Source: Acidobacteriaceae bacterium (GTDB lineage Bacteria > Acidobacteriota > Terriglobia > Terriglobales > Acidobacteriaceae). Taken from it: a stretch of DNA of 64,000 nucleotides. A program made the position numbers and the translations under genes. The notes under the pieces were generated by a model. The model worked only from the letters and a program-made list of their open reading frames with translations. It had not been told where the DNA came from and searched no databases. The stretch covers positions 1-64,000 of the forward strand of contig JASHPJ010000095.1 in NCBI GenBank assembly GCA_030038195.1, written 5' to 3'. This document shows positions 18,521-27,475 of the stretch, piece by piece (position 1 is the first letter of the stretch; each line of letters opens with the position of its first letter).

Positions 18521-19714
18521 CTAATACAACCTGAAGTTCACCTCGACGGTAATCATCACCGGCACCGGCGTCTTGCCATCTTTCATCGCCGGCTTGAACT
18601 TGTACTTCCTCACCGCTTCCAGGGCCTTTTCGTCCAGGCCCATGCCCAGCGCGCGCACCACACGCGGGTTCTGCGGATTGCCATTGGCATCCACGATCAT
18701 CGAGATGAGGCAGACGCCCTGGTACTTGGCCCGCCGAGCTTCGTCAGAGAACTCGGCCTCGGGCGTCACCAGCGCCACCGGCGGCGAGACCCGTCCGCCG
18801 ATCTGGTAGACGCCGCCGCCCGTATTGCCGCCCTCACCGGGACCGTAGCCGTTGCCACTGCCGGAGCCCAGGCCGCCGCCGCTGCCTGTGCCCATGCCGC
18901 CGCCGTTGCCGGTTCCATTGGAAAGCACAACGTTGGCCGAGGTCTTCATGCCGATCACCGGCATGGTTGGATTATCCGGCAGCGTAATGTTCTTCTGCAC
19001 GTCGATGGCTGCCGGCATGGGAATCTTGGGCTTGTCGAAGGTCTGCACCTGGGGTGGCACGACCGGCTGTTTTTCCAGCAGCGGCAGCTTGCCCTTGCTG
19101 GCCTGCAGAATGCTGCGGTCGCCGCCACCGCCGCCGCCGCCGGCCATCTTCAGGTCCTTGGGCGCCTTGAAGTCGCTGATCTGGATAGACGTGAGCAGGT
19201 TTGGCTTGACCGTCTCAATCACTTTTTTGCCCACAAAAAACAACACGATGAGGGCAACGGCCAGATTCATCGTGGTAGAGATGCCGATGGCCCAGGGATT
19301 GGCCTTCACCGCCATCCGGTCCGGGACCGGAATCGGCGTGGAGGTCAGCTCCAGCGGGGGCAGCTTGGGGGGGAAGAAAACGTCGCGGATGCTCTCGTAA
19401 AGCCCTGTCCAGATGGGCTTTTCCTCAAAAGCGTTGCCCAGAAAGGCGTCTAGATCATGCCTCTCCGGGAGGTCGGCGCCTGACCGGGGTTCCGCTTCTG
19501 TCTGTGTCAGTAGCTCGTTTGCCATAGTTGTTGCCGGCTCAGTTGTCCTTGCCCGCCGCGGCGGGCTTGCCTGTCCAGACTGGAGCTTGCCCGAAAACAG
19601 GCCCATCGCTCTATTATGCTGGAGCTTGCTCGAAGTTGTCTCGCCACGGAAGTCACCTTGGGAAGTGACTTCAATATCCACAGAGTCATATTCCGCCGGC
19701 TTCGGGGCTTCCAT
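18521..19714 (-). CDS. TonB-family energy-transducing protein
   Basis: 397 residues from the ATG at 19714. A long cytosolic N-terminus precedes one transmembrane helix (MNLAVALIVLFFVGKKVIE, about residue 147). A periplasmic linker with two glycine-rich tracts follows (GGGGGGG, then GTGNGGGMGTGSGGG), and a TonB C-terminal domain ends the chain (SDEARRAKYQGVCLISMIVD, ALEAVRKYKFKPA). TonB-type proteins carry proton-motive energy from the inner membrane to outer-membrane receptors. The receptor at 29263 is a possible partner. No exbB/exbD lies beside it. ATG 19525 (MANELLTQTEAEP) is an alternative start, giving a more usual N-terminus. Confidence 0.87.
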   Translation of the reverse strand: MEAPKPAEYDSVDIEVTSQGDFRGETTSSKLQHNRAMGLFSGKLQSGQASPPRRARTTEPATTMANELLTQTEAEPRSGADLPERHDLDAFLGNAFEEKPIWTGLYESIRDVFFPPKLPPLELTSTPIPVPDRMAVKANPWAIGISTTMNLAVALIVLFFVGKKVIETVKPNLLTSIQISDFKAPKDLKMAGGGGGGGDRSILQASKGKLPLLEKQPVVPPQVQTFDKPKIPMPAAIDVQKNITLPDNPTMPVIGMKTSANVVLSNGTGNGGGMGTGSGGGLGSGSGNGYGPGEGGNTGGGVYQIGGRVSPPVALVTPEAEFSDEARRAKYQGVCLISMIVDANGNPQNPRVVRALGMGLDEKALEAVRKYKFKPAMKDGKTPVPVMITVEVNFRLY

Positions 19715-19815
19715 AAACAATAGACGATCCCCCAGCGCCGTTTGTTACCCAAAAGTCACTGCATTGCCATTTAAACTGGTAAGTGAAAAAGTACGCACCA
19801 CAAATCGGAGTTACG

Positions 19816-22794
19816 ATGCCCCCTGCGCCGGAGTTAAAGGCGACTCTCACACTGCCGCAAACCGCCTTCCCCATGAAGGCCAATCTGCCTCAGAATGAAC
19901 CGCTTCGCCTGGCCCGGTGGGCCTCGCTGCGTCTCTGGGAAGAGATCAGAAAAGCCGGCTGCGGCCGTCGCGCATTCCTCCTTCACGACGGGCCCCCTTA
20001 CGCCAACGGACCCATCCATCTTGGTCACGCACTCAATAAAGGCCTCAAAGACTTTGTCGTCAAGTCGAAGACCATGGCCGGCTACGACGCGCCCTACGTT
20101 CCCGGCTTCGACTGCCACGGCCTGCCCATCGAGATCAAGGTCGACGAGAAGCTGGGCCGCAAAAAGCTGGAGATGCCCGCTCCAGCCGTTTTAGATGCCT
20201 GCCGCGCCTACGCGCAGAAGTATGTCGATCTGCAGACCTCCCAGTTCGAGCGCATCGGCTGTCTTGGCCGCTGGCAGACGCCTTACAAAACCATGTCCCG
20301 CGACTACGAGGCCCGCACGCTGGAAGCCTTTTACGGCTTCCTCGAGAAAGGCTTCGTCTACCGCGGCCTCAAGCCGGTCTACTGGTGCATCCACGACCGG
20401 ACCGCATTAGCCGAAGCAGAAGTCGAGTACGAGCAGCATACCAGCCCTTCGGTATTTGTGCGCTACCGGATGACCTCGGACCCCGGAAATATTTCTTCCG
20501 AGCTGGCCGGTCGCGAGGTTTACACCATCATCTGGACCACCACGCCCTGGACGTTGCCCGCATCGCTCGCCGTCGCCTTCCATCCCGACTTCGAGTACGT
20601 CGCCCTCGAAGCAAAAGCAACACCCAACCAGCCAGAAGACTCCCATGCCCCATCCTCGCGCCTTTCTTCTGGCGCGCGGGTGGGAGACCACGAATCTGTG
20701 CCCGTCTACATCGTCGACGCCGAGCTGGCTGAAGCCGTGAAGGCCCAATGCAGCCTGCAGGACACAACTGAGATCGCCCGCTTCAAAGGCTCGAAACTCG
20801 AAAAGACCGAGTACAAGCATCCGTTCCTGGAGCGCACCGTCCTGGGCGTGCTGGCCACCTACGTTACGGCCGACACTGGCACCGGCGCCGTGCACACCGC
20901 GCCGGCGCACGGCGCAGACGACTTCTACACCGGACAGCGCTATGGTCTCGACCCCACCTGCCGCGTCGACGCCGCCGGTTCCATCCACGTCGATCCCGCC
21001 GCATGGACCCAAGCCACGCCGCCGCCCTTTGACGGCCTCAAGGTCTGGGCCGCCAATCCGGTCATCGTGGACATGCTCAAGACCAGCGGCGCACTGCTGG
21101 GCAGCGCGAATCTTGAGCACTCCTACCCGCACTGCTGGCGCTGCCATAATCCAGTCATCTTCCGCGCCACCGAGCAGTGGTTCATTGGCCTCGAAACTCC
21201 GATGAAGCGCGCCGACGGCACCGAGACGACCTTCCGGCAGTTGACCATCGAGGAGATCGACAAGGTCACCTGGGACCCAGCCTGGGGCAAAGAGCGCATC
21301 ACCAACATGATCGCCACGCGCCCCGACTGGTGCATCAGCCGCCAGCGCATCTGGGGTGTGCCTATCGCCGTGTTTCTCTGCGAAGGCTGCAACGAGCCTA
21401 TCCTCGACGCGGGCCTGAATCGCAAGATTGTCGACCTCTTCGAGCGTGAAGGCGCCGAGGCGTGGCACACCACCGACGTTGCCGAATTGCTGCCTGTCGG
21501 CGCGAAGTGCGCCAAGTGCGGCGGCGCAGCATTCCGCAAGGAAACCGACATCCTCGACGTGTGGTTCGACTCCGGCGTGAGCTGGCTTGCTGTCTGTGAA
21601 TCGGATGCAGACCTTCAATCGATCTACAAATCCTTCCAGACGGAAAGTGGCGTAAAACGCCCCGAGGTTCTCTATTTAGAAGGTGGCGACCAGCACCGCG
21701 GCTGGTTCCACTCGTCGCTGCTCACATCGGTTGCGCTGCGCGGCCGCGCGCCGTACTCGCACGTGGCCACCGCCGGCTGGACACTCGACGAGCAGGGCCG
21801 CGCCATGTCGAAATCCCTGGGCAACGGCGTCGACCCGGTAGACATCGCCAACCGCATGGGCGGCGAGATCGTGCGCCTCTGGGTCGCGTCGGTTGATTTT
21901 AGAGAAGACATGGCCGCCAGCGAAAACCTGATGCAGCGCTGCGCCGAGCTCTATCGCAAGCTGCGTAATACCTTCCGCTTCCTGCTGGGCAACCTGCACG
22001 GCTTTTTCCCTGAACAGGACCGCGTGCCCGAAGCGGAACTGCTGCCGCTCGACCGCTACATGCTGGCCCGCACCCGCGAGCTTGCTGAAAAGATTCTCGG
22101 CTTCTACCAGGCATTCGAGTTTCATCGCGTCTATCACGCCGTGAACGAGTTCGCCATCGTGGACCTGAGCGCCTTCTATCTCGACGTGCTCAAGGACCGC
22201 ATGTATACCTTCGCACCGTCGAGTCACGCCCGCCGCTCCGCGCAGACGGTGCTGTGGCGGATCACAGAAGCGCTCGTGCGGCTGGTTGCGCCCATCCTCA
22301 GCTTCACCGCGGATGAAGTATGGGAACATCTGCCCACCGTCGCCGGGCGCGCAGAGAGCGTGCACCTGGCGCTCTTCCCCAGGCCCGAAGAAATCTTCTC
22401 TGAGAACCCAACAAAGCTGCTCGACGAATGGAAGCAGCTCTTCACCGTGCGCGATGAGGCGCTCCGCGTGCTCGAAGATGCGCGCCAGGCCAAGCGCATT
22501 GGCAAGGGACTCGAAGCCGAGCTTGAGATTGCCGCATCCGGCGCGCAGCTTGAGCTGCTCCAGCGTTACGCTACAGGATTGAAAGAGATCATCAACGTCT
22601 CGGCCGTGCGCGTAGTGGCCGGCAGCGAACTGTGCGTGACTGCTCTGCCCGCCAGCGGCCACAAATGCGCCCGCTGCTGGAACTTCATGCCCGAGGTCTC
22701 CGATTACGGCATCTGGCGCGACGTCTGCATGCGCTGCCAGTCAGCGCTCCAAGAGATGGGCGTCAATCCTCCGCAAGCGGAGGATGCCGCGTGA
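19816..22794 (+). CDS. ileS: Isoleucyl-tRNA synthetase
   Basis: A 992-residue class I synthetase charging tRNA-Ile. The HIGH motif appears as HLGH at 68-71, the KMSKS loop as AMSKS at 663-667, and the C-terminal zinc site as CARCW...CMRC. The editing (CP1) domain contains IWTTTPWTLPASLA. Just after it, residues about 268-295 (PNQPEDSHAPSSRLSSGARV) form an extra segment. Part of it (276-291) is encoded by a family A palindromic repeat at 20643-20688. The ATG at 19816, with CGGAG upstream, is preferred to the GTG at 19783. Its stop overlaps the lspA GTG, so the two are coupled. Confidence 0.96.
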   Translation: MPPAPELKATLTLPQTAFPMKANLPQNEPLRLARWASLRLWEEIRKAGCGRRAFLLHDGPPYANGPIHLGHALNKGLKDFVVKSKTMAGYDAPYVPGFDCHGLPIEIKVDEKLGRKKLEMPAPAVLDACRAYAQKYVDLQTSQFERIGCLGRWQTPYKTMSRDYEARTLEAFYGFLEKGFVYRGLKPVYWCIHDRTALAEAEVEYEQHTSPSVFVRYRMTSDPGNISSELAGREVYTIIWTTTPWTLPASLAVAFHPDFEYVALEAKATPNQPEDSHAPSSRLSSGARVGDHESVPVYIVDAELAEAVKAQCSLQDTTEIARFKGSKLEKTEYKHPFLERTVLGVLATYVTADTGTGAVHTAPAHGADDFYTGQRYGLDPTCRVDAAGSIHVDPAAWTQATPPPFDGLKVWAANPVIVDMLKTSGALLGSANLEHSYPHCWRCHNPVIFRATEQWFIGLETPMKRADGTETTFRQLTIEEIDKVTWDPAWGKERITNMIATRPDWCISRQRIWGVPIAVFLCEGCNEPILDAGLNRKIVDLFEREGAEAWHTTDVAELLPVGAKCAKCGGAAFRKETDILDVWFDSGVSWLAVCESDADLQSIYKSFQTESGVKRPEVLYLEGGDQHRGWFHSSLLTSVALRGRAPYSHVATAGWTLDEQGRAMSKSLGNGVDPVDIANRMGGEIVRLWVASVDFREDMAASENLMQRCAELYRKLRNTFRFLLGNLHGFFPEQDRVPEAELLPLDRYMLARTRELAEKILGFYQAFEFHRVYHAVNEFAIVDLSAFYLDVLKDRMYTFAPSSHARRSAQTVLWRITEALVRLVAPILSFTADEVWEHLPTVAGRAESVHLALFPRPEEIFSENPTKLLDEWKQLFTVRDEALRVLEDARQAKRIGKGLEAELEIAASGAQLELLQRYATGLKEIINVSAVRVVAGSELCVTALPASGHKCARCWNFMPEVSDYGIWRDVCMRCQSALQEMGVNPPQAEDAA
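20643..20688 (+). repeat. Degenerate family A palindromic repeat inside ileS
   Basis: The order ATGCCCCATCCTCGCGCC then GGCGCGCGGGTGGGAGACCACG repeats the framework TGCCCCATCC...GGGTGGGAAAGCACG seen intergenically at 49286. It is translated in frame as part of an extra loop in the IleS editing domain. Confidence 0.65.
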
Positions 22795-23306
22795 CCTGGC
22801 CTGCACCCAAGCGCCTGCCCTGGCTGCTGCTCATCTCCGCCCTGGTCTTCGTCGCCGACCGGCTCACCAAGACCTGGGTCGCGCATCATATCGAGATCGG
22901 CGGAGCCATCCCCGTCATTCCGCGCGTGCTGCGCATCACCCACTGGACCAACGACGGCGCGGCCTTTTCCATGTTTGTCGACTCGGCCTCGCCGCACACG
23001 GTCCGCGTCTGCCTCATCGCCTTCACGCTGCTCGCCGCCGCGGCCGTGCTGGTCGCGCTGATCCGCCTGGGCAGCCGCGTCACGCTCACCACCGTGGCGC
23101 TGGCGCTCATCCTGGGCGGCGCCATCGGCAACGTGCACGACCGCATCGTCTACGGCTCGGTGGTCGATTTCGTCGAGATTCACATCGTCCACTACCACTG
23201 GCCCGACTTCAACGTGGCCGACAGCTCCATCGTCATCGGAGCCTGTCTGCTGTTTCTCGATTCCCTGCTGCCGCACAAAAAAGCCGGGCCTGCCGCCGAA
23301 TCCTGA
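22791..23306 (+). CDS. lspA: Lipoprotein signal peptidase (signal peptidase II)
   Basis: A 171-residue inner-membrane aspartyl protease that removes signal peptides from prolipoproteins. Four transmembrane helices are evident. The catalytic aspartates are D117 in GNVHDR and D144 in FNVADSS, with the family motif NDGAAFSMF. The start is the GTG at 22791, which overlaps the ileS stop (GTGA). GCGGAGGA just upstream is its ribosome site and lies inside ileS. The ileS-lspA pairing is widespread in bacteria. Frames opening earlier (22632) overlap ileS and are not the real start. Confidence 0.95.
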   Translation: MTWPAPKRLPWLLLISALVFVADRLTKTWVAHHIEIGGAIPVIPRVLRITHWTNDGAAFSMFVDSASPHTVRVCLIAFTLLAAAAVLVALIRLGSRVTLTTVALALILGGAIGNVHDRIVYGSVVDFVEIHIVHYHWPDFNVADSSIVIGACLLFLDSLLPHKKAGPAAES

Positions 23307-23367
23307 GAGCCTTTCGATACGATGACGGAGGTAGATGCTTCAGCTTGAAAGGTACGGGGCTTTAGTT

Positions 23368-23398
23368 GAGATGTACGGGCTTTAAGCCCGTACATCTC
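23368..23398. repeat. Perfect 31-base palindrome, family C
   Basis: 15-base arms (GAGATGTACGGGCTT and its complement) lie around a single T. The core GTACGGGCTT...AGCCCGTAC recurs at 57477-57496. It sits between lspA and the PaiB-like gene and would form a strong hairpin in RNA. Confidence 0.8.
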
Positions 23399-23441
23399 CA
23401 TCCGCTAAAAGAACATGGAGCTTCAGCCCTGGGGATAGACG

Positions 23442-24065
23442 ATGTACACGCCGAAGTTCAACCAGGTCACCGATCGCGCAACGCTCCTCGAAGCCATGCG
23501 CGCCTACTCCTTCGCCATCCTCTTTGGTCCGCAGACTGAGGCTGACGGCGACAGCGTCCCCGTAGCCACGCATCTTCCGCTGGTCGTGAAAGACGAAGGC
23601 CCGCACGGCCTGCTCGAAGGCCACTTCGCCCGCGCCAACCGGCACTGGCAGTCCCTTGCCGGCCGCGAGACGCTGGTAGTCTTTCCCGGTCCGCACAGCT
23701 ACGTTTCGCCTTCGCTCTACGAAGAGGAGCTTTCCGTGCCCACGTGGAATTACATCGCCATCCACGCCTACGGCACGCTCGCACTGGTGGAAGACGACGC
23801 CGGCAAGGAGGCGTTGCTTGCCGATCTCATCGCGATGCACGATCCGGCCTATGCCGGCCAGTGGCGCAGCCTGCCCGAAGGCTATCGCCGCACCATGCTT
23901 GGCAACATCATGGGTTTCCGCATTCCCATCGAGCGCATCGAAGGCAAATTCAAGCTGAGCCAGAACCGCCAGGAGCAGGAGCAGCGCAACGTGCAGGCCA
24001 CACAGGCTGGCGGCAACGACGATCAGCGCGCGCTCGCTGCCTGGATGGCGCGTCTCATCGGCTGA
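23442..24065 (+). CDS. PaiB-family FMN-binding protein
   Basis: 207 residues with the PaiB pattern: MYTPKFNQVTDR at the start, ATHLPLVV, GHFARANRHWQ, FPGPHSYVSPSLY and VPTWNYIAIHAYG, then YRRTMLGNIMGFRIPIERIEGKFKLSQN. The fold is a split-barrel flavin reductase type, and homologues are annotated as negative transcriptional regulators of sporulation and protease genes in Bacillus. Whether this one binds FMN or regulates anything is not shown by sequence. No conserved partner lies beside it. Confidence 0.9.
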   Translation: MYTPKFNQVTDRATLLEAMRAYSFAILFGPQTEADGDSVPVATHLPLVVKDEGPHGLLEGHFARANRHWQSLAGRETLVVFPGPHSYVSPSLYEEELSVPTWNYIAIHAYGTLALVEDDAGKEALLADLIAMHDPAYAGQWRSLPEGYRRTMLGNIMGFRIPIERIEGKFKLSQNRQEQEQRNVQATQAGGNDDQRALAAWMARLIG

Positions 24066-24116
24066 CCGCGCAGGGCGATATACTTCTCCCAAACTGTGCA
24101 TCGAGGAGACCGATTC

Positions 24117-24662
24117 ATGCGCAAAGCCTTCCTTGTTCTCACCCTTCTCATCGTCCCATTCGCCGCGCGGACCGGCGCGCAAACCGGCTGGAAGACCACG
24201 CTCGCCGAGCGCCTGCCGCTGCTCGGCCATCGCAACTGGATTCTCATCGCCGACTCGGCTTACCCGCTGCAGACCTCGCCCGGCGTCGAGACCATCGAGA
24301 CCAACGCAGACCAGATCGACGTGGTCCGCTATGTGCTCCAGCAGATCGACAGTTCCATCCACGTGCGCCCCGAAATCTTCATGGACGCCGAGCTGCCCTT
24401 TGTGCCCGACCAGGACGCGCCCGGTGCATCCGAGTACCGCAGGCAGATCGCCGAAGTGCTGCGCGGCTACAAGGTCGACTCCGAGCTGCACGACAAGCTC
24501 ATCGCCGAGATGGGCCAGGCCGGCCAGACCTTCCGTGTGCTCGTGCTCAAGACCAACCTGACCGTGCCCTATACCTCGGTCTTCATCCGCCTCAACTGCA
24601 AGTACTGGCCCACCGACGCCGAAAACCGTATGCGCGCCAGGATGGCCGCCGCAAAACCGTAA
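24117..24662 (+). CDS. Exported RbsD/FucU-like protein (tentative)
   Basis: 181 residues. A signal peptide (MRKAFLVLTLLIVPFAARTG, cleaved near AQT) is followed by a domain recalling sugar mutarotases of the RbsD/FucU fold. LLGHRNWILIADSAYP parallels the RLGH...VADAG.P active-site region with its His and Asp, and VLKTNLTVPYTSVFIRL parallels the C-terminal PYANIIL strand. RbsD and FucU are normally cytosolic, so export is odd. GAGGAG lies 8 bases before the ATG at 24117. Resemblance was judged by eye and needs a profile search. The alternative call is simply a hypothetical secreted protein. Confidence 0.55.
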   Translation: MRKAFLVLTLLIVPFAARTGAQTGWKTTLAERLPLLGHRNWILIADSAYPLQTSPGVETIETNADQIDVVRYVLQQIDSSIHVRPEIFMDAELPFVPDQDAPGASEYRRQIAEVLRGYKVDSELHDKLIAEMGQAGQTFRVLVLKTNLTVPYTSVFIRLNCKYWPTDAENRMRARMAAAKP

Positions 24663-24672
24663 CGCCGTCACA

Positions 24673-25914
24673 CTACTCGTACCTGAGCGCCTCAATCGGA
24701 TCCAGATTCGCCGCGCGGATCGCCGGAATCATCCCGCTCACCAGCCCCGTGACGATCAGGATCGCCGTGGCTACGATCACCGAAGCGGGCGAGATCAGCA
24801 GCCGGATATCGGCATCCGATGCATTGCTGGCAATCGCGCTGTAAAACGTGATCCGCCCCACCATCGCAGAGATCGCGTAGGCCAGCGCAATGCCCAGTGC
24901 GCCGCCTACGCCGGTGATCGCCAGCGCCTCGGCCATGAACTGCAGCAGGATGTGATGCCGCTGCGCGCCCAGCGCCTTCTCCACGCCTATCTCGCGCGTG
25001 CGCTGCTGCACGGCGACGAGCATGATGTTCATCAGCCCGATGCCTGCAATGCCCAGCGTGAGCGAGCCCACCATCGAAAGCAGCACCTCCAGCGCAATCG
25101 ACAGGATGTGGAACTGCGCCAGTTGCGTCATCAGGTTGGCCACGAAGACCGCGTTGTGATCCGACGGACGGAAGCGGTGCGCCGCGGCCAGCGTCTCGCG
25201 CAGGCTCTTCTCAATCTGCTCGTGGTCGCCGTGATAGTTAAACCAGATGCCGCTCAGGTAGTGCGTATCGGCCAGGTCGCTCATGGTGTTGAACGGCACG
25301 TAAATCTGCCGGTTGCGGTCGTCGCCGTCGCCCTCCTGCATCTTGGGGCTCAGCACGCCGATCACCGTAAAGATCACGCCGTTCAGCCGGATGTTCTGGC
25401 CGATGGCCCATTCGCCCGAGAACAGCTTGGTCTTGGCCTCTGAGCCGATCACGCACACATGCGCGCGCTGCTGGTCCTCCTGCCCGTTGAAGAATCGGCC
25501 TGCCTCGGTGCCCAGCTTCCAGATGTCCTGGAACGCCGGCCGCACGCCGTTCGCCGTCCACGTATAGGTGTGCATGTCGTTCTGCACGGTCACGTCTTTC
25601 CACACCACCGGCGAGATGTGAAACACGCCCGGCACGCTGTTCGCAACGCGGTCCACGTCGTCCAGCGTGAACTGCACCTTGGTGCCCGCCTTGTCGCCGC
25701 CGGCCTGCTGGCTGGTGCGCCCCGGAAAAGCCCCGATCACGTTCGTGCCCCACTGCGCAAAGATGGCCTCAATGGCCCGGCTGAACCCCACGCCATAGGC
25801 CAGCAGCAGCACCACCGTGACGATGCCCCAGGCCATGCCGATCATGGTGATGGCCGTGCGCCGGCGGTTGAAGATCATCGCCTCCCACGCCTGGCCCAAG
25901 ATGTCCTTCAGCAT
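24673..25914 (-). CDS. MacB-type ABC transporter permease
   Basis: 413 residues: an N-terminal helix (TAITMIGMAWGIVTVVLLLA), a large periplasmic MacB core domain (about 50-280), then three C-terminal helices of the FtsX domain. That domain contains IGLMNIMLVAVQQRTREIGVEKALG and ends LDPIEALRYE. The motif REIG.xKALGA is the family's coupling region, which contacts an ATPase. It is the second gene after another permease of the same kind (61-base gap), so the two may form a heterodimer. No ATP-binding gene is adjacent, so the complex must borrow one or be non-transporting. Confidence 0.92.
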   Translation of the reverse strand: MLKDILGQAWEAMIFNRRRTAITMIGMAWGIVTVVLLLAYGVGFSRAIEAIFAQWGTNVIGAFPGRTSQQAGGDKAGTKVQFTLDDVDRVANSVPGVFHISPVVWKDVTVQNDMHTYTWTANGVRPAFQDIWKLGTEAGRFFNGQEDQQRAHVCVIGSEAKTKLFSGEWAIGQNIRLNGVIFTVIGVLSPKMQEGDGDDRNRQIYVPFNTMSDLADTHYLSGIWFNYHGDHEQIEKSLRETLAAAHRFRPSDHNAVFVANLMTQLAQFHILSIALEVLLSMVGSLTLGIAGIGLMNIMLVAVQQRTREIGVEKALGAQRHHILLQFMAEALAITGVGGALGIALAYAISAMVGRITFYSAIASNASDADIRLLISPASVIVATAILIVTGLVSGMIPAIRAANLDPIEALRYE

Positions 25915-25975
25915 CTGCCGCGCTCCCGCAGTCCGTTCCCAGTCCCTAATTTCCTATTCCCTAGTCCCCGCCTTT

Positions 25976-27229
25976 TCACTCCCTGCGCAGCGCCTCAATC
26001 GGATCGAGCTGCGCCGCCTTGTTGGCCGGATACAGGCCCGCCGCCACGCCGCTCAGCAGCAGCGTACCCAGCGCCAGCGCCGCCGACCACGGCACCAGCC
26101 GCGGCGGATCGAATCCCGGCATCTTGCCAGTGAGGGTCGCCTGCAAAATACCCATGAATCCTGCCGAAACCGCAATCCCGATCAGCCCGCTGATGCCGGT
26201 CAGCAGCAGGCCCTCCCAGAAAAACTGCGCCAGGATGCTGCGTTTCGTCGCGCCAATCGCCTTCAGCAGCCCGATCTCGCGGGTGCGCTCGGTCACTGAG
26301 ACCAGCATGATGTTGATGATGCCCACAGCGCCTAGTCCCAGCGTCACAATGCCCACACCGCCCAGAAAGATGTCCATTGCATCGAAGATGGCTCCCACCA
26401 TCTTGCTCGACTGGATTGTGTTCCACTCGTTGAAGGCGTCGGTCAGCGCAGGATCGAAGCGGTGCCGCTCGCCAATCACGCGATGTACCGCTGCCACCGC
26501 CGCCGTCGCATCGTTTTTTACCGCCGGCTGATACTGAATCGACGTCAGCGCGTTCTGTGCGATATTGTCGCCCTTCATCGCAAACAGCTCCTGCATGACG
26601 CTCAGCGGAATGTAGAGCTTCTGGTTGTCGCTGTCGTTGTTGCCGTGGTTGACGGGCCCTACGCGGCCGACGACGGTAAACGCCGTGTCGTTGATGGTGA
26701 TGGTTTCGCCTACCATGGGCCGGCCGGGAAACAGCAGCGTCGCGCTCTTCGAGCCCAGCACCACTACGCGCCGCCGGTTCACGATGTCGTCGTCGCTGAT
26801 GAATCGCCCCTCAACCAGCGGAACAAAGCGCACCGCGGCAAAGTTGGGCTCCACGCCCATTACGTCGCCCGAAGTGTTCGAGTACGCGCTTACCTGGTAA
26901 AGATCGTTGCGGTCCAGATAGCCGGTCGCCGCCCTCACCTGCGGCAGCGCGCGGATCGCCGCCTCGTCGCCCAGCGTAAGCTGATAGGGCCGCATGCCGG
27001 TGTGCTGATTGGCCAACGCCGGCACCGTGCCATTCCACATCATCACCACGTCATTGCCAAACGAGGCCAGTTGCCGGTGCTGCCCGGAGCGGAATCCTTC
27101 ACCCAGCCCCACCAGCACCAGCAGCGATCCCACGCCCCAGGCGATTCCGAACATGGTCAGAAAGCTGCGCAGCTTATTGGCCATGATGGCGCGGAAGACC
27201 TGGCCGAGCGTATCTGAAAAGTTCTGCAT
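25976..27229 (-). CDS. MacB-type ABC transporter permease
   Basis: 417 residues with the same plan as the neighbour: an N-terminal helix (LRSFLTMFGIAWGVGSLLVLV), a periplasmic domain, then an FtsX region with VGIINIMLVSVTERTREIGL, LKAIGATKRSILAQF and a C-terminal LDPIEALRRE. The frame opens at 27382, but the ATG at 27229 (MQNFSDTLGQVFRAI) is the natural start for this family. It is the promoter-proximal gene of the pair and is divergent from the MacA-like adaptor at 27476. MacB-type systems export macrolides, peptides or lipoproteins. No substrate can be read here. Confidence 0.9.
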   Translation of the reverse strand: MQNFSDTLGQVFRAIMANKLRSFLTMFGIAWGVGSLLVLVGLGEGFRSGQHRQLASFGNDVVMMWNGTVPALANQHTGMRPYQLTLGDEAAIRALPQVRAATGYLDRNDLYQVSAYSNTSGDVMGVEPNFAAVRFVPLVEGRFISDDDIVNRRRVVVLGSKSATLLFPGRPMVGETITINDTAFTVVGRVGPVNHGNNDSDNQKLYIPLSVMQELFAMKGDNIAQNALTSIQYQPAVKNDATAAVAAVHRVIGERHRFDPALTDAFNEWNTIQSSKMVGAIFDAMDIFLGGVGIVTLGLGAVGIINIMLVSVTERTREIGLLKAIGATKRSILAQFFWEGLLLTGISGLIGIAVSAGFMGILQATLTGKMPGFDPPRLVPWSAALALGTLLLSGVAAGLYPANKAAQLDPIEALRRE

Positions 27230-27475
27230 GATTCCCGATGTTCGGATTCCGGCGTTTGCCGCTTGGACGGATTCGAACGGTATCCGGTAGTTCCATACGC
27301 GCAGAATCTTGCCGCGGTTCCACATTGCATCTCCGGAACCGGATCGGCCCCGCCTGCGTACAGTTCGTGCAGCAGGTGACACAAGCCTGCTGGGGGCGTC
27401 TTATCAGAAAGTCTCTTCGCACCGATCGTTACGCCTCGGAAGTTCACGCTTTTTTCAAGAGGCTGGGAGGATCTT

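Noticed and set aside
19100-19145. Run of GCC triplets in the TonB-family gene as a possible regulatory repeat
   Set aside because: It encodes the poly-Gly tract of the periplasmic linker, which is normal for this protein family.
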